Source: a virus
Strand: one strand, 5' to 3'
Length of the DNA: 33,732 bases
IMG/VR virus record: IMGVR_UViG_3300039106_000586
Coordinates: 1-33,732 of that record
Under the pieces are notes generated by a model that worked only from the letters and a program-made list of their open reading frames with translations, was not told the DNA's origin and did no database searches. Shown piece after piece: positions 26,701-29,692 of this stretch. A program made the translations under genes and the position numbers. Numbering within the stretch: position 1 is the stretch's first letter; the number at the start of each line of letters is the position of its first letter.

Positions 26701-27099
26701 TACCAAGACTATGTGGTCAAAGATTCAACTCTAGCAGACGGATCAACCACAGTGTTTTATGCACCCAATATTGATATCACAGACTTTGGCGACTCTAGCA
26801 CAGCTTATATAGAAAGTATTGAAGTATATGTTGGAGGTATCAAACAATACAATTATAGCGATACCAGTGCCACCAGTGAATACCGTTACATTGTAACAGA
26901 TTTTGGACCATTGGCCATTGAATTCATAGTTGACAACAACCCAGTGTCCCCTATGTTGGCACCTCCTGCTGGAGTCGAAGTTACTATTTTACAACGTCGT
27001 GGATTGAGCTGGTATCATCCAGGATTGACTACCGCTAGTGACGGTGTAGCACTACAAGAAACCGACACAAAAGCAGCAAGGTTTTTGCGCGGTGGATAA
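11797..27099 (+). CDS. Giant mosaic baseplate/tail structural protein, 5100 residues
   Basis: A single uninterrupted frame of 5101 codons, coupled to gp6 by TAATG. It holds the place where T4 has gp7 (~1030 residues), but I see no gp7 similarity. The N-terminus begins MARTRSVDFLPEIFRTPVNK and continues with a Trp/Tyr-rich opening region. Modules in order: a nested cupredoxin-like pair (~169-358); a 'GGI...Y' repeat (~586-665); adhesin-like modules at 1035 and 1264; a long Trp/Tyr-rich core (~1300-2000); a CBM5/12-like module (1961); a probable seven-bladed FG-GAP propeller with inserts (~2365-3275); another Trp/Tyr-rich section (~3310-3900); two GxGY repeats (3939, 3979); and a C-terminal array of CBM-like, GGI and adhesin-like modules. 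It ends near GVALQETDTKAARFLRGG. No protease or transmembrane signature is visible. Likely a peripheral baseplate or host-adsorption protein; that role rests on synteny and domain style. Confidence 0.85.
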   Translation: MARTRSVDFLPEIFRTPVNKQFLGATLDTLIQEPKFKKTQGFIGRTVGPGVNPNDKYVVEPDSTRQNYQLEPGIVSLEPDIDKIKNVITYPGINDAIGFQGGNQTRPDQLYSSDYYTWDPFVNFDTFVNFSQYFWLPNGPDTVNVRSTGVLTSENFVVTRANGAYTFSGLNGNNPTLDLVRGGSYTFQVAQNTKETINYRVQNNGTSSYILDGVANPTITLARGNTYVFNLNLTGNFPFWIKTQATLGTGNAYDTGVSRNGSTLGVVTFVVPQDAPDTLYYVSENQFNLRGTINVVNGTPGTGPGFWIQTAPGVSGNDPISPNLSDREVYGVVNNGEDLGVVTFEVPQKTDQAFYFNLPDVGPVDLLTTLQFDQINGQPLNQFINTYGGIDGTTYLDSRTLVFTNPVLDAETGGWLYNSGFDPLSHAVPSNEGAVGSYDTTLYAESIPVPAEDRYQIWQINIVNVDGVEFIQLAKIQNVNLNEKFTILYGTVYSNTSWYKNSTGLFQRIPALTATLDTLYYQDGTDPEIFGRIRLLEQTSSSTLFVSEILGRKNYTSPNGVAFTNGLKVKFTGEVSPAEYGSGSTSFTCTATTGGSNYITCTSTAGLYEGEEIVFPSGTLGGIETGKVYFIKSISANGIQFSISTVKDGATVTISTATGSMAAIAISNKEYYVSGVGTAIELLPVTDFITPETYVVDANDSTIASEPDKLDYLTINRASKDLNAWTRSNRWFHIDVINAVAAYNGTSAVLDNNYRAKRPIIEFRPNLHLYNMGSQGKQPIDIIDFSQTDAFSNVEGTTGYSVDGYTFVDGSRVVFANDIDPDVRDKIYIVQFITPDTVPPLIAQPIINLVLASDGAVLFNQSVLCIDGDTSQGITYWYDGTQWIEAQQKTAVQQAPLFNVYNLQGISFGDQTTYPSSTFVGSKLFSYAVGDTTVLDPILQFPLQYLNINNVGDIVFENNLYKDTFVYVIDNVSTVLDISSGAVREYVDRTNFVKLIGWQDAITTSEIYQQFKFTYTGATIKLDVAVNTNTVVPAVKIYVGSVFQKPDTYTYVVGANTTTITLSKVYVPTDIIEILVLSDQTSTQGFYQVPINLESNPLNGNSPSFTLGTIRTHYESICENLNDLTGAVTGANNTRDLGNIVPYGLVILQQSAPLTLAGYFLRSESYNIFASLQYNSREYQKFKGQMLEAVTQQVVNFQTAGEILDTAIADITMGRVENQPFYWSDMLPTGAVYETTAYTVSYTTSNVFDTQYIYNYSSANYQGMNVYVNGEILTRGRDYVVATDGPRITVLSTLNIGDVVTINEYTSTYGNFVPNTPTKLGLYPSWRPEYINQRTSTGEVLCIVGHDGSITRAFNDIRDEVLLEFETRIFNNLKLDGNPVPLSVTDVLPGQFRNTGFTTTDINNILNQNFLSYVAWNKLDYRTQDYQANNAFTYNYSGSQSKLDNDALPGAWRGINRYYYDTQQPEQVPWELLGFSIKPDWWNTVYGEGPYTQDNLVLWDDLEAGYVSDPVVPYYRPEYARPGLTSVIPTGTEGELLPPFDYVVGNYNELSFRKSWALGDGSPVEASWWNSSDYPFAVMRLLALTRPAKFFALFADRDLYKYNTEFNQYLYNDRYRLNARNIEVYGDGVSKASYIDWIVDFNRQSGINSTADLTADLQNLDVRLCYRMASFSDKQYIKIYTEKSSPNATNTTFLIPDESYDLVLYKNQPFDRVSFSSIVIQKVSNGYAVFGYSKTQPFFNTVGSQYTGQLQSFTVSGITVRVPTFYTDTVVQIPYGYIFNDETSVSNFLLTYGKYLEKQGFDFTDQTNGYILNWDQMVTEFLYWSQQGWDENALINLNPLAFKLSVTREQAVIDSIAVQTSEDILLDQNNRELPTKNLIITRLDNTFTVEPATDQTLSYIDLKYTSYEHMIVLNNASAFGDLIYQPTTGARQSRLNLVAATTTEWNGSVDAQGFILNQDNIKAWDSYRTYAKGEIVTYKGAYWSAADIVQPSTVFNPNNWYQSDYTRIELGLLPNLANKADQLQNSYNINTANLESDNDLLSYGLIGFRPRQYMTSLNLDDVSQLNIYRQFLGSKGTILSAELFAQANLGKEQADYDIYENWAVQRAVYGANANRSFFQLRLNRALLSSNPSLVQVIDPGQSSQADQTILLENVWRQSYRLTSPEILPVTTQVPTDTGLPSAGYVNFDDADITVFDLADNTSLAANINLIEVGTSIWVAKTNAYDWDIYRAQAVPGVLQHICDNLDGSSLAIFSKQHQLEIGDKLIIKFFDVEVDGVYTVLSVVDLNTVTIAFSFTGDRTVVNGNGLGFTLETQRVAQASDVVNLPYANSIQPGAKVWVDNNGAGLWEVIEKQSVFTELIEYAPTLADVDQQYGSAVTQAPNKFAALVGSPRYRFPTGSTLWNPANTYDTNDIVFIADPYQTEFFQALYVPVPQNTPLDALITIVPYVGLPYWTPYSLGSLPRKGGVYVYVKSDVNDNLIPVSPLDPADAVFTLDVTGVRGYGNSVDFGNSTWAVAGASASLGSTSQSDNGYACVIYRNPELGSPGTIPYDQWQLLTTPGSVSADQNKFGYSVAMSLDERWMYISAPGNNQVYAYGRVDWQKQIINTVGNGVNTIYPISDAIQINAATQLQIVVAGDILILNTDYTVDPAYTQVTFSTAPADGAGVTIQRVSRKLLDYETYYSLSGTGGTGSNATFTVTRSRGTVAVSVQTGGSGYANGEPSAGTITIPAASFGGGTSPTNDITMQVVVSGGVITGIYDNPTYVAPTLTTTFSLNEYLFTATNINSFSVLVDNVLQRPNIDYTFNAGTYDLTFLNSPTTGSSILVRAEGYFLYAGNITAAGLTVGDQFGYNISTSTDGRQLLVGAPNSTENSKAEAGSVYVFDRNVQRFIYNTSTPTLTFTVLGTVTAPVGVSVNGEFLINEACATLGANNTFTVSGNDVTINADLQIGDIIEIETNQFASTQQITQNIIEGFSNFGQAVDLCNYNCSLYAGAPQSSLQIVKGGVVERSVNQSRAYGIITATVANPSLTPNTTLRVNNIDCSVTNSNTLVTSVTELAANINATVANVNATVSTTGYLTLAVKNSAAAPVGDKLQVAPGSVGTVFDVLGFETFVYTQTIQSPYPTGYASFGSSISIDDSAVNLVVGAPRGTLYILTDFDNFTTVWDAGATDFFDLILQSGAVYVYNLLPSSNSSVTNPDKFVFGQQINNADVNSYDQYGTAVSYVDGVLLTGAPGNERDDSTLTGNYGRVFVSQNPSRALSWTVSRIQPPTVDIRLLNSAYIYDRISSATTQYFDFFNPLQGKILGAARQNIDYIGAINPAGYNVGPVGIRGQTWGSDHLGEVWWDTSTVRFIDPSQDNIVYASRRWGQIFPGSSVDVYQWIVSTTPPATYAGPGTPLNTTSYVINTVLNQTGTFDTEYFFWVKGLTTTATQQGKTLPVSTVANYIADPRASGIAYIAPINSSTIALYNAQDYIVAEDSIISIEFDREYTDDNVHVEYELVAQNNADGWISNNLYRKLQDSFCGVDTAGNLVPDVNLGPAERYGVQFRPRQSMFVDRFAALKNYLTHANSVLSRYPISESRSFVLLNSRDPEPSAISGQWDKRVANQEILGFQDIYTVPVGYRYLVVSDSNNRGLWTIYTVVQSGAVRSLVLTKVQNYNTPSYWSYINWVRPGYIASKKVLMTVPNYAGLGALDVPIGTSVEVMANAQGKYEIYLFTDLGWERVVLQDGTIEFSAELWDYQLGRFGFDVEVFDAQYFDQEPVIETRKIIQAINEELFVNDLLIERNRSLTLMFDFVLSEFSAPGWLIKTSLVDVTHRIRSLLPYQNYSRDNQEFVLDYIQEVKPYHVQVREFNLIYNGFDQWFGDMTDFDLPAFFNTNLDVPQYTSPILLPYDHGTAANSESNTKSDFPSNSTVWSTWPYNQWYSTYLLSLDSVYVIETGSGYTEPPLVIFQGDALVPAEATAVLNSLGQVVAVNVIDPGQGYRSTPTIVFDGGNGSGAVAYPRMTNATTRSFRTVIRYDRFQYQTSVQTWSPNGTYENGTLVRYDARVWSAASADGSSAVVGPNFDIENWTLVNAANYTYPGATQPTGLTGVDRTMGLYVPGVNEYGLELPLLVDGIDYPGVQVWGKYFAGSESTLTLDAEYQSSFADIYLGTRFTDINVDGGEFIGLYEGHAPEELVNGSEYDTLDLRVYTRPGSDWQNNGHSFQIGTINYVYDPAATAIYSWAGAVQRPAQIIVNNLTTGIQLTKDIDYLVNWVGQTVEILSGIVSGEIINIEVYEIGGGNQLYRAIYPGQDVANFANSVIVPVNYKEILDIATFINGAPVTSPVAEPWSESQSWNLNDTYVSLDVVLNDTALTCTETNSTYNTITCNNTSALTAGQPIVFSGTTFGGISAGVTYYVLEIPNSLQFFITDQAGSTTPYSLTNATGSMTAQPKGTYYRAIQDVPAGISLTNANYWLPFIPSLYSRATFGNTITSNDEISLVVLGSTTSSPVTNTAVGTNAITIQGSTSGLTLGQEVTFFGTSLGGIPVNQTLYVLNIINGTSFTVEITQGSGTPVNLLTDQSTWVGELTVKFAPSEIYSWSTPVIETMVADTELVVSKIIPVSATLEGTNPANLVVTQNGLRLRPPEGIEWAGDGNSVSFGLPQRGGYPQSIINAPTDINVWVDGILKTQSYGAIIGDYSVTNWTGSNVPGRQVVFNTPPAAGANILISVTTQADYMVLVDSIEIASTINFGDVFTVTTWNDTQQQNLLTLVFQGPIATGLVVNEPYDSTNYDTGTVDFDPGTYDYTLGTQTFINDFNLQRVGISADRLWVTLDGYRLFAGSDYTVQGQYLILASGAIGAAQVMAITEVAESVVPEAMAFRIFQDMRGVQATYRITDTTTTELAASLSATADIIYVNDATKLTAPDLPNGVFGVITINGERIMYRNRDTALSTLSGLQRGTAGTGAAAHPISSSVYDLGRGNLLDEEYQDYVVKDSTLADGSTTVFYAPNIDITDFGDSSTAYIESIEVYVGGIKQYNYSDTSATSEYRYIVTDFGPLAIEFIVDNNPVSPMLAPPAGVEVTILQRRGLSWYHPGLTTASDGVALQETDTKAARFLRGG
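12301..12870 (+). other. Nested cupredoxin-like modules lacking copper ligands
   Basis: Residues 216-295 of the giant protein follow the phage/bacterial cupredoxin-like layout (NPTITLARGNTYVFNL, FPFWIKT, LGVVTFVVPQDAPDTLYY, then RGTINV). The four usual copper-ligand positions read Phe237, Ser283, Gln286 and Leu289 instead of His, Cys, His and Met. A first half-module (NPTLDLVRGGSYTFQVA, from residue 174) precedes it and a matching second half (FWIQT, then GVVTFEVPQ, ~306-358) follows. This suggests one copy is inserted inside another. Confidence 0.5.
13552..13791 (+). repeat. 'GGI...Y' beta-repeat, copy 1 of 3
   Basis: Residues ~586-665 of the giant protein: a Cys-containing lead strand (ITCTSTAGLYEGEEIVF), then GTLGGIETGKVYFI, and an ATGSM closing turn. 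Two diverged copies lie about 11 kb downstream. Confidence 0.6.
17677..17814 (+). other. CBM5/12-like carbohydrate-binding module, copy 1
   Basis: Residues ~1961-2006 of the giant protein: AWDSYRTYAKGEIVTYKGAY, then a Pro-containing loop and NNWYQ. The layout (Trp, 'Y..G..V.Y.G..Y.A', later 'P......W') matches small chitin/cellulose-binding modules common in tail proteins. The ligand is unknown. Confidence 0.55.
18889..21621 (+). other. Probable seven-bladed FG-GAP beta-propeller with inserted domains
   Basis: Residues ~2365-3275 of the giant protein carry seven 'Y/FG..V/I ... V/AGAP/SP' blade motifs, at 18913 (YGSAVTQAPNKFAALVGSP), 19300 (YGNSVDFGNSTWAVAGA), 19501 (FGYSVAMSLDERWMYISAP), 20338 (FGYNISTSTDGRQLLVGAP), 20722 (FGQAVDLCNYNCSLYAGAP), 21181 (FGSSISIDDSAVNLVVGAP) and 21445 (YGTAVSYVDGVLLTGAP). 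Most are followed by a closing strand such as GGVYVYV, GSVYVFD, GAVYVYN or GRVFVSQ. Spacings of 129, 67, 279, 128, 153 and 88 residues show that other modules are inserted between or within blades. It most resembles FG-GAP_2-type repeats, which lack the strict calcium loop of integrin alpha. Confidence 0.65.
18988..19164 (+). other. CBM5/12-like module inserted in the first propeller blade, copy 2
   Basis: Residues ~2398-2456: LWNPANTYDTNDIVFI, then FFQALYVPVPQNTPL and PYWTPY. It lies between the FG motif and the GGVYVYV closing strand of the first blade, so it would project from the propeller. Confidence 0.5.
23596..23810 (+). repeat. Tandem GxGY repeats
   Basis: Two adjacent units in the giant protein: GSGYTEPPLVIF from residue 3939 and GQGYRSTPTIVFDGGNGSGA from residue 3979, joined by an AxAxLNSLGQVVAV strand. 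A related single unit, GGSGYANGEPSAGTITIP, occurs at about 19933, inside the propeller inserts. Repeats of this type form short beta-hairpins in many tail proteins. Confidence 0.6.
23878..24030 (+). other. CBM5/12-like module, copy 3
   Basis: Residues ~4028-4078: TWSPNGTYENGTLVRYDARV, followed by WSAAS and NWTLV. Same Trp/'Y..G..V.Y'/Trp layout as the copy at 17677. Confidence 0.5.
24796..25191 (+). other. CBM5/12-like module split by a GGI repeat, copy 4
   Basis: Residues ~4334-4465. The opening half (SQSWNLNDTYVSLDVVL) and the closing half (GTYYRAIQDVPAGISLTNAN followed by YW) flank a complete 'GGI...Y' repeat at 24859-25092. The halves together give the usual module length, so the repeat appears to be inserted into it. 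Confidence 0.45.
24859..25092 (+). repeat. 'GGI...Y' beta-repeat, copy 2 of 3
   Basis: Residues ~4355-4432: ITCNNTSALTAGQPIVFSG, then FGGISAGVTYYVLEI and an ATGSMTA closing turn. This is the closest relative of the copy at 13552, including the Cys in the lead strand and the ATGSM ending. Confidence 0.6.
25270..25509 (+). repeat. 'GGI...Y' beta-repeat, copy 3 of 3
   Basis: Residues ~4492-4571: GLTLGQEVTFFGTSLGGIPV, then TLYVLNIINGTSFTVEI. It lacks the Cys and the ATGSM turn, so it is the most diverged copy. Confidence 0.55.
26430..26670 (+). other. C-terminal 'GERIMY...RGTAGT.AAAH' module
   Basis: Residues ~4879-4958: ADIIYVNDATKL, then GVITINGERIMYRNRD, then LSGLQRGTAGTGAAAHP. A strand with 'ingE.i.Y' followed by 'RG..GT.AAAH' recurs in tail and appendage proteins of environmental phages, usually near the C-terminus as here. 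Confidence 0.55.
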
Positions 27100-27103
27100 C
27101 ACG

Positions 27104-27111
27104 GATAAATA
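27104..27111 (+). promoter_or_regulatory. T4-type late promoter box after the giant gene
   Basis: GATAAATA matches TATAAATA in seven of eight positions, just after the giant gene's stop and seven bases before the ATG at 27119. Predicted initiation near 27117 leaves almost no leader for the micro-ORF. Confidence 0.5.
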
Positions 27112-27118
27112 ACTGACC

Positions 27119-27271
27119 ATGTCAAATACAGCAACAAAACCATCGACTGATCCTAAAACTGCTCCAACTCAGTCTCGCCGGCCCAATGAAACTGGTAGCA
27201 TCAGCGTTCAAGCCCACATGCGGATTTTTGATCCAAAAACACAAAAAACATACGTGGAGGGAAGAGCATGA
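27119..27271 (+). CDS. 50-residue micro-protein sharing a motif with the next gene
   Basis: The ATG at 27119 opens 50 codons ending in a TGA at 27269-27271, which overlaps the next ATG (27268) as ATGA. The first half is Thr/Pro/Ser/Lys-rich. The second half (SVQAHMRIFDPKTQKTYVEG) resembles the start of the following protein (KIEGFVKIHDPNTGEVLVDK): both have an aromatic/Ile-x-Asp-Pro-(Lys/Asn)-Thr turn between two strands, followed by a short basic segment. The coupling and shared motif argue that it is a real gene, perhaps a structural partner or truncated paralogue of its neighbour. The late-promoter box directly upstream fits late expression. There is no clear Shine-Dalgarno. Confidence 0.65.
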   Translation: MSNTATKPSTDPKTAPTQSRRPNETGSISVQAHMRIFDPKTQKTYVEGRA

Positions 27272-27873
27272 TTCAGCCTGGACTGTGCAAAATTGAAGGA
27301 TTTGTCAAAATACATGATCCCAATACTGGGGAAGTTTTAGTAGACAAAAAGAATGCAATTCATTATGAAAATATCAGTTTGGCCATGGCACAAACTCTAA
27401 GTGATCGAAACATTGGTTACATTTATGAAATGGCATTTGGCAATGGCGGCAGTAGTGTAGATCCCACAGGGGTCATTACATATTTGCCACCTAATACAAC
27501 TGGTATAAACGCTGACTTGTACAACGAAACCTACGCCAAAGTAGTGGATGATAATTCGGCGGCCAATACTGATCCTGAAAACAACAAAATGACACCGCTA
27601 CACACCAGCGGTAACGTTTACAGCGATATTCTTGTGACTTGTTTGTTGGATTATGGCGAACCCCCAACCCAACAAGCGTTTGATAATTCAACTAATTTCA
27701 ATGGTGAATTTGTTTTCGATGAACTTGGGCTAAAAACATGGAACGGATCAGTAGATAATCTACGTTTGATCACTCACGTGATTTTTCACCCTGTACAAAA
27801 GAGTTTGAATCGTCAGATTCAAATTGATTACACCCTGCGTATACAGACGCTGAGCAACATAAATGCTGTATAA
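27268..27873 (+). CDS. Conserved-looking virion structural protein, function unassigned
   Basis: A 201-residue protein with a strong GGAGG ribosome site at 27256-27260 (TGGAGGGAAG before the ATG). It opens with a small beta-hairpin (VKIHDPNTGEVLVDKKNAIH), then ISLAMAQTLSDR and an AFGNGGSSVDPTGVITYLPP loop. The C-terminal half has GEFVFDELGLKTWNG and LITHVIFHPVQKSLNRQIQI, ending in YTLRIQT. Aromatic strands and 'FDELGL...THVIFHPV' look like a baseplate-periphery or fibre-attachment protein of T4-like phages. By position it could take the place of gp8, gp9 or gp10, but I see no specific similarity to any of them. The last codons overlap the late-promoter box of the fibre gene. Confidence 0.6.
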   Translation: MIQPGLCKIEGFVKIHDPNTGEVLVDKKNAIHYENISLAMAQTLSDRNIGYIYEMAFGNGGSSVDPTGVITYLPPNTTGINADLYNETYAKVVDDNSAANTDPENNKMTPLHTSGNVYSDILVTCLLDYGEPPTQQAFDNSTNFNGEFVFDELGLKTWNGSVDNLRLITHVIFHPVQKSLNRQIQIDYTLRIQTLSNINAV

Positions 27874-27876
27874 ATA
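27869..27876 (+). promoter_or_regulatory. Perfect T4 late promoter box before the tail-fibre gene
   Basis: TATAAATA is an exact match to the T4 late consensus. It overlaps the preceding gene's TAA stop (27871-27873) and lies 21 bases before the fibre ATG. Predicted initiation near 27882 leaves a leader with AGGAA at 27885-27889. Confidence 0.75.
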
Positions 27877-27897
27877 TAGCAACTAGGAACAACTGAC

Positions 27898-29679
27898 ATG
27901 GCATATACAATCAATCTAACAGACGGCGCAGTTTTTGCTACCATCGCTGATGGTACTATCAACACCGCAAGTTCAATGACTTTGGTGGGTAAAAACTACG
28001 CTGGATACGGTGAGTTTTTGGACGAAAACTTTATCCATTTGCTGGAAAACGGTGCTAATACCACAGCCCCAGGTAGTCCACTTACTGGACAACTTTGGTG
28101 GGATAAAACTAATAATTTGCTCAAAGTATATAACGGCACATTGTTTAAAACAATCTCAGCAGCCACTAGTTCAGCCAGTGCTCCTACCAGCAACGTAACA
28201 GGTGATTTGTGGTACGATACATCAAATCAACAGTTAAAAGTCTACACTGGTTCTGCATTTTTAGTAGTTGGTCCTGGTTTCACCAGCTCCCAAGGTACGT
28301 CAGGTGCTATCCCTGAAACAATTCTAGACAATGTTGGAAATCCCAAATATATCACCAGTCTGTATGTGCAAAACACTCGAGTAGCTGTGGTATATTACCA
28401 ATCTAGTTTTACCCCACAGTCTAGTTTACAAGCAGCCTTCCCAACAATCTATCCTGGCATGACATTGAGTTCGTTGGTGTCTGGTGCAGTGTTTGCTGGC
28501 GATGCCACCAACGCACAATTACTATCCAACTTGCAAAGCTCTGACTTTATGCGAGCCACAGCCAACACTGCTACCACTGGTACTTTGCGTGTGCAAAATA
28601 ACACTGGATTGTTTGTGGGTGCAGCCAATGTATTCAACGTCAACACCACAACTACAGACGCCAATATCAAGAGCAATATCTCTGGTGGTAATTTAATTAT
28701 TCAAGCCAATGTCAGCGGCACCACATACAATGTAGCAACGGCTTTAGGCAGCAATGGTACATTCAGCATCAGCAATGCTGCAACAGTGGGCACCACATTG
28801 AGTGCAACTGGCAACATAACTGGCGGCAATTTAACAACTGGTGGTTTGATCACAGCAACTGGTAATATTACTGGTGGTAATGTCATCACTGCGGCACTGG
28901 TGCAAGGCGCCACAGTAAGTTCAACTGGCAACGTGCAAGGTGGTAACCTGCGTACAGCTGGCTTGATCTCAGCAACTGGTAACATCACATCAGCAGCCAA
29001 TATTGCTGGCACATATTTCTTGGGCAATGGGTCACAATTAACTGGCTTAAGTTTGGGCGTCAGCGTTACCAAATTTGTCAATGGCACGTCTGAAGGCAAC
29101 ATCGGAGCTCCAAATGGCAACATTAATTTTGATGTGGGCGGAACAGCAAATGTGGTTGTAATAGATACCACCACGTTGTATGCCAATATAAGCACAGGTA
29201 GTATTGATAAATTTGGCAGCAACGCTGTTGGTAACATTGGGTCAAGTTCTAACTATTTTAACCGTGTGTTTGCCACAGCCACTACAGCCTTGTATGCTGA
29301 CGTTGCAGAACGTTTTGCAGCTGATGAATATTTGGAACCAGGCACTGTGGTAGAATTAGGCGGTACAGCCGAAATTACTCGATCTCAACAGGATTTAAGT
29401 GAAAATGTGTTTGGTGTTATAAGTACAAATGCAGCGTACTTGATGAATGGCGGAGCAGGTGAAGACGACACGCACCCCCCGGTTGCAATGACTGGGCGTG
29501 TTCCTGTAAAATGTACTGGTACAGTACGCAAAGGCGATAGATTGGTCAGTGCAGGAAACGGTATTGCTAGAGCAGCACGTCCTGGTGAAGCCACAGCATT
29601 TAACGTGATTGGCCGAGCACTAGAACACAAGCACCTGGAAGAATTGGGCACAATTGAAGCGATTGTTGCCACAAAATAA
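27898..29679 (+). CDS. Tail fibre with repeat shaft and chaperone-like C-terminal domain
   Basis: A 593-residue protein. The N-terminus (MAYTINLTDGAVFATIADGT, then LVGKNYAGYGEFLDENFIHL) is typical of T4-like phage fibres that attach to the baseplate. Two copies of a 'G.LW.D..N..LKVY.G..F' motif follow (residues 64-83 and 102-121). The shaft has four ATGNITGGN-type repeats (~301-375), expected to form a trimeric beta-structure. The C-terminal ~130 residues from ~465 (LYADVAERFAADEYLEPGTV, then ENVFGVISTNAAYLMN, PVAMTGRVPVKCTGTVRKGD, VIGRALEHKHL) resemble a Peptidase_G2 or intramolecular-chaperone-like domain, which in other fibres helps trimerisation and may be cleaved off. Receptor binding is therefore likely but not shown. 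It has the best late promoter in the window and an AGGAA ribosome site. Confidence 0.78.
   Translation: MAYTINLTDGAVFATIADGTINTASSMTLVGKNYAGYGEFLDENFIHLLENGANTTAPGSPLTGQLWWDKTNNLLKVYNGTLFKTISAATSSASAPTSNVTGDLWYDTSNQQLKVYTGSAFLVVGPGFTSSQGTSGAIPETILDNVGNPKYITSLYVQNTRVAVVYYQSSFTPQSSLQAAFPTIYPGMTLSSLVSGAVFAGDATNAQLLSNLQSSDFMRATANTATTGTLRVQNNTGLFVGAANVFNVNTTTTDANIKSNISGGNLIIQANVSGTTYNVATALGSNGTFSISNAATVGTTLSATGNITGGNLTTGGLITATGNITGGNVITAALVQGATVSSTGNVQGGNLRTAGLISATGNITSAANIAGTYFLGNGSQLTGLSLGVSVTKFVNGTSEGNIGAPNGNINFDVGGTANVVVIDTTTLYANISTGSIDKFGSNAVGNIGSSSNYFNRVFATATTALYADVAERFAADEYLEPGTVVELGGTAEITRSQQDLSENVFGVISTNAAYLMNGGAGEDDTHPPVAMTGRVPVKCTGTVRKGDRLVSAGNGIARAARPGEATAFNVIGRALEHKHLEELGTIEAIVATK
28798..29022 (+). 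repeat. Degenerate ATGNITGGN repeats in the fibre shaft
   Basis: Four protein-level units, LSATGNITGGNLTTGGLI, TATGNITGGNVITAALV, SSTGNVQGGNLRTAGLI and SATGNITSAANIAG, with a period of about 17-22 residues. The DNA repeats the 'gcaactggtaa.at.ac' core with silent differences, so the similarity is visible at both levels. Confidence 0.75.
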
Positions 29680-29692
29680 TTAGGAAACAAAG

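Larger units (their letters stand above)
14899..27000 (+). repeat. Dispersed adhesin-like module, about nine copies in the giant protein
   Basis: The shared pattern is a strand with 'V.V.G..L' or 'I.V.N', a 'DYTV'-type strand 10-20 residues later, an 'ITF/VTF' strand, a Pro/Gly turn and a closing 'GD.V.I' strand. Approximate copies: 14899-15040 (VKIYVGSVFQKPDTYTYVVG), 15586-15732 (VYVNGEILTRGRDYVV), 19681-19812 (VVAGDILILNTDYTVD), 20155-20290 (VLVDNVLQRPNIDYTF), 20530-20676 (VSVNGEFLINE), 24496-24642, 25771-25947, 26221-26350 (LDGYRLFAGSDYTVQG) and 26818-27000. Copies differ at most residues, so they are old or selected to diverge. The interval given spans the copies and is not one continuous repeat. 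Confidence 0.6.

Noticed and set aside
28701-29237. A 178-codon minus-strand frame opposite the fibre repeats
   Set aside because: Its Val/Leu/Pro-rich repeats arise from the complement of the GNITGG repeats; no independent coding support.
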